NCBI GenBank assembly: GCA_017646885.1
Contig: JAGCLR010000187.1
Span: 1 to 33,708 of the forward strand
Direction: 5' to 3'
DNA length: 33,708 nucleotides
Source of the DNA: Methanobrevibacter sp.
Lineage (GTDB): Archaea; Methanobacteriota; Methanobacteria; Methanobacteriales; Methanobacteriaceae
Shown piece by piece: positions 22,563 through 29,825 of this stretch. The notes beneath the pieces were generated by a model, which did no database searches, was not told where the DNA came from, and was given only the letters and a program-made list of their open reading frames with translations. A program made the translations under genes and the position numbers. Position 1 is the first letter of the stretch; each line of letters starts with the position of its first letter.

Positions 22563-22630
22563 AACTCCTTAATCGGAATAAAAATGTACTTTATTAGTAC
22601 AAATTTTATTTTGGTTAAGGAGTTGTTTTT
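22563..22630 (+). promoter_or_regulatory. Long hairpin burying the RBS of the next gene; terminator-like
   Basis: AACTCCTTAA (22563-22572) pairs with TTAAGGAGTT (22615-22624); inside, GAATAAAA-type bases pair with TTTTATTT, and GTAC pairs with GTAC around a short loop. The 3' arm contains AAGGAG (22617-22622), the only ribosome binding site for ATG 22634. The stem is followed by GTTTTT, as in a terminator. Confidence 0.75.
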
Positions 22631-22633
22631 ATC

Positions 22634-23410
22634 ATGAAAATATATTATGAGAATATTATTACTGATTTAAGACGTAATGGAATTAACATTACTCAGGATA
22701 TGTTTGACGCAATCAATGAATTTGCAGATATTCAAAATTCATTTGTGCATAAACTAGATATTGATAAATGGCAGGATGTTAAAGGTAAGACTGTCTTATT
22801 TGTAAATAATGGAGAAATAGAAGCGGTTTATGGTGACGGGAGATTTATGTATAATCCAAGAAAGGTTAAAGTTAGTCAAGCACCTGAATTTGATATTTAT
22901 GAAGTTGAAGTTCTTGGAACTAATGTTCAAAACCGCAGACAAGAACGTAGAGATTATTTAAAAGGACTAACTAAAACAAAAGATTCTTCTTTTTCAAATG
23001 TTCCAAAATCAACAACCTATATTTGGAGCAAAGATTGGGATCCAGAAGTAAATAAGATTTATTATTCCAAATTATTACAAAGAAATCACCTAGGAAGATA
23101 TGCATCACAATTAGAGGATGCCTATGATGTAGTAAAAGAACTAATAGATCAGCGCAGAGAAAGACTGGCTGGAAAACGAACAGAATATGACAGAATGATT
23201 ACAAATATATCTAGGCAGATTGGAAAAATAGAGGATGAAATGATTGCTGCTGAAAGAGACTTTGAGTTTGATGTAGATAAGTTAAAAAAGGAAATGTCTA
23301 AACTTCCTAATCTAGTTAATATTGCTAGGGAGTTCATAAAGACAGAGGAAGATGAATACAAACACTGGGGAAAGCGTAAACCATATAAGTATGATAAGAT
23401 CTCTAAATAA
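22634..23410 (+). CDS. Hypothetical protein with leader-like N-terminus and coiled coil, 258 aa
   Basis: The ATG at 22634 is 11 bases after AAGGAG, which is inside the hairpin at 22563-22624. The N-terminus M-K-I-Y-Y-E-N-I-I-T resembles those of the proteins at 23860 and 25450. A compact domain to about residue 100 contains G-K-T-V-L-F-V-N-N-G-E-I and V-Y-G-D-G-R-F-M-Y-N-P. A long charged coiled-coil region follows, from about 155 to 240. No enzymatic motif. It may be a structural or internal virion protein; that is inference from the N-terminus and coiled coil. Confidence 0.65.
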   Translation: MKIYYENIITDLRRNGINITQDMFDAINEFADIQNSFVHKLDIDKWQDVKGKTVLFVNNGEIEAVYGDGRFMYNPRKVKVSQAPEFDIYEVEVLGTNVQNRRQERRDYLKGLTKTKDSSFSNVPKSTTYIWSKDWDPEVNKIYYSKLLQRNHLGRYASQLEDAYDVVKELIDQRRERLAGKRTEYDRMITNISRQIGKIEDEMIAAERDFEFDVDKLKKEMSKLPNLVNIAREFIKTEEDEYKHWGKRKPYKYDKISK

Positions 23411-23424
23411 TTTTCAAAAACCTC

Positions 23425-23453
23425 TTGACAAAATCTGAAATATGTGTTATAAT
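23425..23453 (+). promoter_or_regulatory. Promoter P10, sigma70/sigmaA type
   Basis: TTGACA at 23425-23430, a 17-base spacer and TATAAT at 23448-23453, preceded by TGTG. The surrounding 65 or so bases are nearly identical to promoter P11. No terminator lies between the stop at 23410 and this promoter. Confidence 0.85.
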
Positions 23454-23493
23454 GTATATAGTAATACATATTTTATTGTTTGGAGGAAAGGAT

Positions 23494-23853
23494 ATGAAGC
23501 AGGTTAGGAAGCAGTTATTAAAGGAGCTTAGAAGAATACAGTATAAAACAAACACAGGTAAATGGGTGTTCGGTGTAGATGAAACATATTTAAATGCATT
23601 AGAATATTTTGTTGTACTTAAAAATGGAACTTCATTCTATATTCAGCCAGGATCATATATCATACCTGAGTTTAGATTTAAAGATGTATTGTATATAAGA
23701 AAAACTCTTTCTAGTTCATATGGAAGAAAACATATGAATACAACTCTTGGTTATTTTAATTTTACAACAAAAGAACTTCACAGCTATGAGAAGGACATTA
23801 TTAAAAAATATAATGCTGTTAAGTTAGTAAGAACACATAGTGAAGAATGGTGA
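23494..23853 (+). CDS. Hypothetical protein A1 (module copy 1), 119 aa
   Basis: The ATG at 23494 follows GGAGG (23482-23486). It is a paralogue of the protein at 25039: both have a central F-V-V-L-K-N-G-T-S-F-Y-I (here) or F-I-V-I-L-K-D-G-S-Y-F-Y-V (there) and an I-P-x-x-x-x-K-D-V/I-x-Y-I segment. The C-terminus is lysine-rich and helical. No known family. The gene lies directly after P10 and before its partner at 23860. Confidence 0.7.
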   Translation: MKQVRKQLLKELRRIQYKTNTGKWVFGVDETYLNALEYFVVLKNGTSFYIQPGSYIIPEFRFKDVLYIRKTLSSSYGRKHMNTTLGYFNFTTKELHSYEKDIIKKYNAVKLVRTHSEEW

Positions 23854-23859
23854 TTAACT

Positions 23860-24669
23860 ATGAAATTATTATATGAAGATATATTATTAGAGAAAATGAC
23901 CGCTCAGTGTTTTGCTCACATTGTTTTGGAGTTATTAAAAGATACTGACAAAATTGGTGTAGCACGTCAAATTATTATAGATAGGGATGGTAAATATGTA
24001 AAAGAAAAGGACGATGAATACTTAAATTCATTTCCTATAGAAGATATTAAACAAGATCTTGTTGATTTTGCAGATAATTGGATACATGAAATAAAGGATA
24101 TACCTGAAGTTTTATCTGTTGAGAATCATGGATCACCATATCTTGGATTTTCAGATTATGTTGATGTACGATTAAAAGTTCCAGAGGATAAGCATTTACA
24201 AAACTTTTATAAAGAGCATAGAGGAAAATATAAAAATTGTAGTTTTCGATTTACAGATCATCCAATACCAAAAGAACAATACAGAGATAAATCAGGAAAA
24301 ATCATCAGAGCGCAAGTGGATTTAAAGGATAAATCATTTAAAGAAGCCTCAGAAGAAATGAAACAAAAAATTTTATCCTATATTGATAAAGTACATAAGC
24401 AGGAAAAGAAGTATATACAGGATAATTTTGTAACAGTGACAGACATTAAAAAGGATGCCTTTGAATCTGAAAATGAAAAAGTCATAAATGCATTCACAGA
24501 TCAATTTAATAAGTATTCTAAAGTTAAAAATTGGTATAAGAATAATAATATTCTAAAAAAGATGTGTAATAATCTGGATAAACAGGGAATTATTTGTCAG
24601 CCGGATGTTATTGTTAGTTACATAACATCGCTTGACAATAATGAGCAAGATAAAGAAGCCACTAAATAA
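23860..24669 (+). CDS. Leader-bearing protein B1 (module copy 1), 269 aa
   Basis: It starts at ATG 23860, 7 bases after the previous stop. The N-terminus M-K-L-L-Y-E-D-I-L-L-E-K-M aligns with that of the protein at 25450. The shared core includes P-I-E-D-I-K-Q-D-L-V-D-F here against P-I-K-D-I-K-D-D-I-R-Q-F there, and S-F-R-F-T-D-H against T-F-R-F-S-E-H. Both contain A-S-E-E-M-K-x-K-I near the end of the shared part. The 90-residue C-terminal extension here is absent from the second copy. Unknown function; possibly an internal virion protein. Confidence 0.7.
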   Translation: MKLLYEDILLEKMTAQCFAHIVLELLKDTDKIGVARQIIIDRDGKYVKEKDDEYLNSFPIEDIKQDLVDFADNWIHEIKDIPEVLSVENHGSPYLGFSDYVDVRLKVPEDKHLQNFYKEHRGKYKNCSFRFTDHPIPKEQYRDKSGKIIRAQVDLKDKSFKEASEEMKQKILSYIDKVHKQEKKYIQDNFVTVTDIKKDAFESENEKVINAFTDQFNKYSKVKNWYKNNNILKKMCNNLDKQGIICQPDVIVSYITSLDNNEQDKEATK

Positions 24670-24682
24670 TTTCAAAAACCTC

Positions 24683-24711
24683 TTGACAAAATCGAAAATA
24701 TGTGTTATAAT
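24683..24711 (+). promoter_or_regulatory. Promoter P11, sigma70/sigmaA type
   Basis: TTGACA at 24683-24688, a 17-base spacer and TATAAT at 24706-24711, preceded by TGTG. It differs from P10 by only a handful of bases over about 65 bases. It drives the second module copy. Confidence 0.85.
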
Positions 24712-24747
24712 GTATATAGTAATACATATTATAGGAGGGTGAACGAT

Positions 24748-25023
24748 ATGACCATTGTAACTGATATTCAAAAACAGGTTATTGATTCTGGAGATAAAGA
24801 GTTAAAGTTAATTTTTAAAACAATATTTGACGCTAAAATTGAAGAAAGTGAAAAATTTCATAGGAGAGTGTGGCATGATTCAAACATTGAAGATATCAAG
24901 TACGCTCTGGAAGAAAAAGGAATTGAAGTCACATGGAAAGCACTTTATAAGTTTTTAGATCCCGATTTTAATGAGGAAGAATGGGAATCTGGAACATTTA
25001 ATGGTTGGTCGTTATCATACTGA
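24748..25023 (+). CDS. Hypothetical protein, 91 aa, extra gene of module copy 2
   Basis: The ATG at 24748 follows AGGAGGG (24733-24739). The protein is helical and acidic (W-H-D-S-N-I-E-D-I-K-Y-A-L-E-E, then L-D-P-D-F-N-E-E-E-W-E-S). It has no counterpart in module copy 1, so it was added or lost after the duplication. No known motif. Unknown function. Confidence 0.65.
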   Translation: MTIVTDIQKQVIDSGDKELKLIFKTIFDAKIEESEKFHRRVWHDSNIEDIKYALEEKGIEVTWKALYKFLDPDFNEEEWESGTFNGWSLSY

Positions 25024-25038
25024 TGGAGGAAAAATGAA

Positions 25039-25431
25039 ATGATTAAAAAGTATATGAATCAACTCTATAATGAAGTTATGTGGTATAAGAAGAAGATTGA
25101 CTCTGGTAAATTAAAGTATTTTGGTAAGAGAGATATTGGTGACGCCAACTGTTTTATTGTAATTCTTAAAGACGGTTCGTATTTTTATGTAACTATTGGA
25201 ACAAACAATATTCCTAATGTAAAGAAAAAAGATATTGCATATATATTCAAGGAACTCCACAGGTATGATGATAAAATTGGTAAGTGGTATAAAGATTCCA
25301 CTGATTCTGACCGTGGTTATTATTGTTATAAAGACGAAGAAAGATATGAACAAAGCGATTATATATGTGAAAAAATGAAAAAGTATCATACTGATTATAC
25401 TCGTGAAATTGATACTGAATACTGGGATTAA
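25039..25431 (+). CDS. Hypothetical protein A2 (module copy 2), 130 aa
   Basis: The ATG at 25039 is 8 bases after GGAGGA (25025-25030). It is a paralogue of the 119-residue protein at 23494, sharing the central K-D-G-S-Y-F-Y-V strand and the N-I-P-N-V-K-K-K-D-I-A-Y-I block, with a more acidic and tyrosine-rich C-terminus. The pair differs widely at the protein level even though the two promoters are almost the same. Function unknown. Confidence 0.7.
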   Translation: MIKKYMNQLYNEVMWYKKKIDSGKLKYFGKRDIGDANCFIVILKDGSYFYVTIGTNNIPNVKKKDIAYIFKELHRYDDKIGKWYKDSTDSDRGYYCYKDEERYEQSDYICEKMKKYHTDYTREIDTEYWD

Positions 25432-25449
25432 AGAAAGAAGGAATTATTT

Positions 25450-26019
25450 ATGCTTCACCTACTAAATGAAGATCTTTTATTTGAAGGTTTAACAGGTTCT
25501 CATTTTATAAGGGCACTTCTTGAATACTTAGAAAAAGATACAGTGATTAAGTATTCTGACGATTATATTGATAATTTTGACAAATCTAAAAAAGATAGAT
25601 ATGCAAATGTCTATCCAATAAAGGACATAAAAGATGATATTCGTCAATTTGTAGAAGAATGGATTGATGATGTAAAAGAGGAATGTGGTGTTTACCGTAT
25701 ACGAAAAGTTAGAATGTCTCCAAAATATGGATTTTCAACATATATTGATTTAGACTTTAATCGTCCTGCGGATCGAAGATTGTACCCATTTTATGACTCA
25801 CACAAAGATGATTACACAAATGTAACATTCAGATTTTCTGAACATGAATCTAAAAATGATGATTCTGATATTGCCGATTGGGTTAATCTGACAGGTAAAA
25901 CATTTATTCAAGCTTCTGAGGAAATGAAATATAAGATTCAGAATTATGTAACTGACCTCCGCTCCATGGAAAAGCAATATTTAAAGAAGATAGATAAAGC
26001 AAACAAAAAAAGAAGATAA
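25450..26019 (+). CDS. Leader-bearing protein B2 (module copy 2), 189 aa
   Basis: The ATG at 25450 follows GAAGGAAT. It is a paralogue of the protein at 23860. The N-terminus M-L-H-L-L-N-E-D-L-L-F-E-G-L contains L-F-E-G, which resembles the cleavage site of T4-type prohead proteases ((L/I)-x-E before a small residue). The shared core continues through P-I-K-D-I-K-D-D-I-R-Q-F, T-F-R-F-S-E-H and A-S-E-E-M-K-Y-K-I. It is shorter at the C-terminus than copy 1. Function unknown. Confidence 0.7.
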   Translation: MLHLLNEDLLFEGLTGSHFIRALLEYLEKDTVIKYSDDYIDNFDKSKKDRYANVYPIKDIKDDIRQFVEEWIDDVKEECGVYRIRKVRMSPKYGFSTYIDLDFNRPADRRLYPFYDSHKDDYTNVTFRFSEHESKNDDSDIADWVNLTGKTFIQASEEMKYKIQNYVTDLRSMEKQYLKKIDKANKKRR

Positions 26020-26020
26020 G

Positions 26021-26068
26021 AAAAAGTCAGGAGTTTTGAAATTATTTTTGAAAAACTCTTGACTTTTT
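26021..26068 (+). terminator. Terminator whose 3' arm carries the next -35 box
   Basis: AAAAAGTCAGGAGTTTT (26021-26037) pairs over 17 positions (one G-U) with AAAACTCTTGACTTTTT (26052-26068), the loop being 14 bases. The TTGACT of promoter P12 lies inside the 3' arm. The 3' arm itself ends in the U tract. It starts one base after the stop codon of the gene ending at 26019. Confidence 0.8.
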
Positions 26069-26087
26069 GTTTATAATGTGTTATAAT
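26059..26087 (+). promoter_or_regulatory. Promoter P12, sigma70/sigmaA type
   Basis: TTGACT at 26059-26064, a 17-base spacer and TATAAT at 26082-26087, preceded by TGTG. It drives the ligase operon. Its -35 lies in the 3' arm of the upstream terminator. Confidence 0.85.
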
Positions 26088-26125
26088 ATATTTGTAAGAA
26101 TTATGTCTTAAAGGAGGATTCACAT

Positions 26126-26545
26126 ATGAACATCATTAAAGATAATATCATTCAGTTTATGTTTGGCGGTAACTCTACTTTCACAATTCAAAAGGGTAAC
26201 AACCACTTTTCTTATAAGATTTACAAGAAAAGAACAGATGATGGTGCGAAGATATATCATCTTTATTTGAAATCAGCAAATAAAGGAACATATTGCGGCT
26301 ATTTTAAGATTGTAGATCATAAACTTACATTTCGTCATAGCGGTAAATATGGTGTTGAAAAGAATGATTCACAAATGAATTTCCTTTTAGAGACAATTCA
26401 TCAAAGAAGAAATCTTCCTGAAGACACTGTAATTTGTCATTGTGGTAGGTGTGCTCATTGTGGCAGAATGCTTACTGATCCAAAATCTATGGAAAGAGGA
26501 TTTGGTCCCGAATGCTGGCAGAAGGTGAAAGGATTTATACTATGA
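26126..26545 (+). CDS. DUF6011-type zinc protein, 139 aa
   Basis: The ATG at 26126 follows AAAGGAGG. The C-terminal C-H-C-G-R-C-A-H-C-G-R-M-L (Cys104, 106, 109, 112), then G-F-G-P-E-C-W (Cys130) is the DUF6011 signature (C-G-R-C-G-R-x-L...G-P-x-C) seen in phages and plasmids. The N-terminal 100 residues form a beta-rich domain that may bind another ligand. It is first in the operon containing ligA. The molecular role is unknown; zinc binding is secure, nucleic-acid binding is inference. Confidence 0.8.
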   Translation: MNIIKDNIIQFMFGGNSTFTIQKGNNHFSYKIYKKRTDDGAKIYHLYLKSANKGTYCGYFKIVDHKLTFRHSGKYGVEKNDSQMNFLLETIHQRRNLPEDTVICHCGRCAHCGRMLTDPKSMERGFGPECWQKVKGFIL

Positions 26546-26967
26546 GAATTGTTCAACAACTTGTAAAACAATTTAATGATAATGATAGCTTACTTATCCC
26601 ACAAGAAGGAATATTTTGGTTGGTTGATGGAACATTTTATGCATTTACAGAACCTGTAAATAATTTCATGTTTTGCGCTCTAAGCCATAAAGACGAATGG
26701 TTTATGAAGGATGTTCCATTTGATTTTTATCCTCGTGGTAGAGTTATGGTTAATCCATCACCGTTACATAAAAATCTTATTTTCGATTGTTTTATTTATT
26801 TGGATGATTGCATAAATAATGATGAAATAATCAATGTTGTAAAACATACATTTCATCTGGATCACTGCAATATAAAGTACATTGGCTTAAAAGGAGCTGT
26901 AACAGAAGACCATTATCAATGTCATAACTGTAAATCAAAAAAGGAGGATGACAATGTTTTGGACTGA
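26542..26967 (+). CDS. Hypothetical protein with C-terminal Cys/His knuckle, 141 aa
   Basis: The ATG at 26542 overlaps the previous stop (ATGA) with an AAAGG purine tract upstream. Aromatic strands dominate (I-F-W-L-V-D-G-T-F-Y-A-F), followed by a C-terminal H-L-D-H-C and H-Y-Q-C-H-N-C block that could hold a metal. No family recognised. It is co-transcribed with the DUF6011 gene and the membrane mini-protein that follows. Unknown function. Confidence 0.6.
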   Translation: MRIVQQLVKQFNDNDSLLIPQEGIFWLVDGTFYAFTEPVNNFMFCALSHKDEWFMKDVPFDFYPRGRVMVNPSPLHKNLIFDCFIYLDDCINNDEIINVVKHTFHLDHCNIKYIGLKGAVTEDHYQCHNCKSKKEDDNVLD

Positions 26968-27145
26968 ATCATATTTTGAATCTAGATATCTTAGTGAACT
27001 GATCCCCTTAATACTTGTAATTATTGCATTGATTGTAATTGGTTTTGTCGCATTTATAAACATTGTAATTAAAAAATTTCATAAATGGCTAGAGAAAAGA
27101 ACTACGTTTTTACTTGAAAATGATAAGGAGGATGAAAATGAATAA
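26954..27145 (+). CDS. Single-pass membrane mini-protein, 63 aa
   Basis: ATG 26954 is preceded by AAGGAGG (26941-26947); an ATG at 26948 abuts that site. Residues about 15-40 form a hydrophobic helix (L-I-P-L-I-L-V-I-I-A-L-I-V-I-G-F-V-A-F) followed by a basic stretch (K-K-F-H-K-W-L-E-K-R). The positive-inside rule then places the C-terminus in the cytoplasm. Too short for a holin call; a membrane anchor or regulator is possible. Overlaps the previous gene by 14 bases. Confidence 0.65.
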   Translation: MFWTESYFESRYLSELIPLILVIIALIVIGFVAFINIVIKKFHKWLEKRTTFLLENDKEDENE

Positions 27146-27362
27146 TACAAACGATCAAATTAAAAACTGTAAACAGGAAAAGAAAAAACTAGAGGAACAA
27201 CTCTTAATCTTAGAGGGAGTTAATGAATTGTTTAGAAAAGCACGGATGAATTATATCTCTCTTGAAATGGCTGTTGCTAATCAACTGGAAGACATTAAGG
27301 CGAAGATGTTTTCATTGGACAAGGAGATTGAAATTCTTGAAACAATGGAGGATAAAAAATGA
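27138..27362 (+). CDS. Coiled-coil mini-protein, 74 aa
   Basis: The ATG at 27138 lies 6 bases after AAGGAGG (27125-27131), with an ATG at 27132 too close to the site. The sequence is almost purely helical with heptad-like leucines (K-K-L-E-E-Q-L-L-I-L-E-G-V and a second helix from residue 40). It sits between the membrane mini-protein and ligA, overlapping both. It is probably a structural adaptor; function unknown. Confidence 0.6.
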   Translation: MNNTNDQIKNCKQEKKKLEEQLLILEGVNELFRKARMNYISLEMAVANQLEDIKAKMFSLDKEIEILETMEDKK

Positions 27363-29404
27363 CTATTGACTACAGCAAGAAAATAAATGAATTAGTAGAG
27401 TATCTTAATACCTGCCGGGATGAATATTATAATCATAATAGATCAATTATCTCTGATAAGGAATATGATGATCTTTTTGACAAACTTGCAGAACTTGAAA
27501 ATGAATCTGGTATTGTACTATCTAATTCACCTACTCAGAGTGTAGGGTATAAAGTAGTAGAAGGACTTAATAAAGTAGATCATGATAAACCAATGCTGTC
27601 TTTGGATAAAACAAAATCATATAAGGATGTTATTAAATTCTGCGATGATAAAGATGCATTGTTTATGCATAAGATGGACGGCCTTACTCTTTGTTTAACA
27701 TATAAAGATGGTATTCTTTATAGAGTTGAAACTCGTGGAGATGGGATTACAGGAGAAGATATTACACATAATGCTAATTCTATTCTTGGAATTCCAAAAA
27801 CAATTCCGAATACAAACACTATTCACATCTACGGTGAAGCTATTATTACAACTAAAGATTTTGAATACATTAACTATAAACTTCCGGAGAGTGAAAAGTT
27901 TGCAAATGCTAGAAATCTTGCATCTGGAAGCGTAAGACAGTATGACAGCAATATTTGTAGGAATAGAAAAGTAAGGTTTATTTGTTGGAACGCCAATGAA
28001 TTATCAAAAGATGGAACAATGACTTCTGGACTAGATGAAGCAGACAAGTTAGGATTTATTACTGTATATAGAAGAACAAGATTGTCACTTCCAAACTGGA
28101 CAGAAGAACACATCAAAGAAATGTTTGAAAATATGAAACTTAGGGCAGACACAGTAAATTATCCTATTGACGGTATTGTTATAATGTTTAATAATATCGA
28201 ATATGGTAAATCCCTTGGAAGAACATTACACCATTTTAGAAATGGTATCGCCTTCAAGTTTTATGATGACACCTATGAAACACACCTTACTAATATTGAA
28301 TATTCAATTGGAAAAACAGGAACATTGACACCAGTAGCAATTTTTGAACCTGTTCAGATTGATGGTGCTACAGTTACAAGGGCATCATTATCCAACCTAT
28401 CTATTATGAAATCAACACTAAATAAACCTTTTGTAGGTCAGACTATTTATGTATCAAAAAGAAACCAAGTAATTCCAAAAGTAGAATACTGCCTTGAGGG
28501 AGAACCAATTCATGGGGAAGAACTATTATTTCCTCTTGTATGTCCATACTGTGGTGCTTCTACATATGTTGAAAAAGATAATAATGGTCCAGAAATTCTT
28601 GTGTGTACTGGTAATAATTGTATTGGAAGTCTTCTTAGAAAGTTTTCAACATTTGTTTCAAAGCAAGCAATGAATATTGATGGGCTGTCCGATAAAACTC
28701 TTGAAAAATTTATTAAGCTAGGTTGGATTCATAAATATTCAGATATTTATACTCAGATTCCAAAACATAGTCATGAGTTAAGTAAGATGGAAGGTTTTGG
28801 AGAAAAATCTGTAACCGCCATCTTAGATTCGATTGAAAAATCAAAAACAACCACCTTAACAAAACTATTTATTGCATTGAATATTGAAAATATTGGAAAA
28901 CAAAATGCCGCAGAACTTGAAAAGTTTTTTAATAATGATCCAAATAATGTTCTTAAAATGAATATAGAAGGTCCTAATGGCATTAGAGAAAGACTATCTA
29001 AAGTAAATGGTTTCGGGGATATTATGGTTGACTCTGTTTGCAAGTGGAGAAGAAGTGCAAACGATATGACAGAATATATGGATCTTATAAATATTTTAAC
29101 ATTTACTAAGAAAGCAGATAAAGTTACAGATAAACTTTCCGGAATGAGTTTTGTTATTACAGGATCTGTTAATTTATATAAGAACAGAAATGAACTTGTA
29201 TCTATTATTGAATCTAATGGAGGAAAAGTTCAATCTGGAGTTAATAAGGATACCACATATCTTATCAACAATGATGTAAACTCTAGCTCTAGTAAAAATA
29301 AGAAGGCAAAAGAATTAGGTGTTAAAATTATCTCCGAGGAAGAATTTAACAAACTTCTCGGCAATGAAACAACAACAAAACCTATTAAGAAAGGATTGTT
29401 TTAA
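27359..29404 (+). CDS. ligA: NAD-dependent DNA ligase
   Basis: 681 residues, the full length of bacterial LigA. It has the Ia and adenylation domains with the nucleophile in H-K-M-D-G (Lys105), T-R-G-D-G at 125-129 and the family's N-A-R-N-L-A-S-G-S block. An OB domain is followed by a zinc finger with four cysteines at about 395-425, helix-hairpin-helix repeats, and a C-terminal BRCT domain (F-V-I-T-G-S-V). It seals nicks in DNA using NAD+. The start ATG 27359 overlaps the coiled-coil gene. Its presence fits a phage with its own DNA replication and repair. Nothing essential appears missing. Confidence 0.95.
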   Translation: MTIDYSKKINELVEYLNTCRDEYYNHNRSIISDKEYDDLFDKLAELENESGIVLSNSPTQSVGYKVVEGLNKVDHDKPMLSLDKTKSYKDVIKFCDDKDALFMHKMDGLTLCLTYKDGILYRVETRGDGITGEDITHNANSILGIPKTIPNTNTIHIYGEAIITTKDFEYINYKLPESEKFANARNLASGSVRQYDSNICRNRKVRFICWNANELSKDGTMTSGLDEADKLGFITVYRRTRLSLPNWTEEHIKEMFENMKLRADTVNYPIDGIVIMFNNIEYGKSLGRTLHHFRNGIAFKFYDDTYETHLTNIEYSIGKTGTLTPVAIFEPVQIDGATVTRASLSNLSIMKSTLNKPFVGQTIYVSKRNQVIPKVEYCLEGEPIHGEELLFPLVCPYCGASTYVEKDNNGPEILVCTGNNCIGSLLRKFSTFVSKQAMNIDGLSDKTLEKFIKLGWIHKYSDIYTQIPKHSHELSKMEGFGEKSVTAILDSIEKSKTTTLTKLFIALNIENIGKQNAAELEKFFNNDPNNVLKMNIEGPNGIRERLSKVNGFGDIMVDSVCKWRRSANDMTEYMDLINILTFTKKADKVTDKLSGMSFVITGSVNLYKNRNELVSIIESNGGKVQSGVNKDTTYLINNDVNSSSSKNKKAKELGVKIISEEEFNKLLGNETTTKPIKKGLF

Positions 29405-29824
29405 ATGAAACTTGTATTTGAGGATGAGAAGGATAGATTCTTTTACGAACACGCAAATATTAGATCAAAGGATACGAAACAACCGTTTGATCTATGGGTT
29501 GATGAACATGGTTGTGATAGAAATGTGCAACATAATGAACCAATATTCAAGGTTACTGCAAATAATATTCAGCTAGATTTAATTTTACATAAGGATGATT
29601 CTATTGAGATTGTAAACAGTTCGAGCGATATTAGGAAATTCAAACATTCAAAAGAAGCTGTTAATTTTATTGATAAATTCAAAGAACCTCTCCGTGCTCA
29701 TTGGAACCATGATTTAACAACATATGAATTAACTCATATTTTAAGAAAAGTTTATGGATCAAATAAAGAAATTCTAGATGTTTTATCGGATGTTATTTCA
29801 AACGGAATTTCAAGGGAGGATTAA
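29405..29824 (+). CDS. Hypothetical protein, 139 aa
   Basis: ATG 29405 starts directly after the ligA stop (TAAATG). The N-terminus M-K-L-V-F-E-D-E is similar in pattern to the leader-bearing proteins at 23860 and 25450, but the rest does not align with them. The central I-Q-L-D-L-I-L-H-K-D-D-S-I-E-I-V and a later F-K-E-P-L-R-A-H-W-N-H-D segment are distinctive. It lacks a strong ribosome binding site, so coupling to ligA is likely. Unknown function. Confidence 0.65.
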   Translation: MKLVFEDEKDRFFYEHANIRSKDTKQPFDLWVDEHGCDRNVQHNEPIFKVTANNIQLDLILHKDDSIEIVNSSSDIRKFKHSKEAVNFIDKFKEPLRAHWNHDLTTYELTHILRKVYGSNKEILDVLSDVISNGISRED

Positions 29825-29825
29825 C

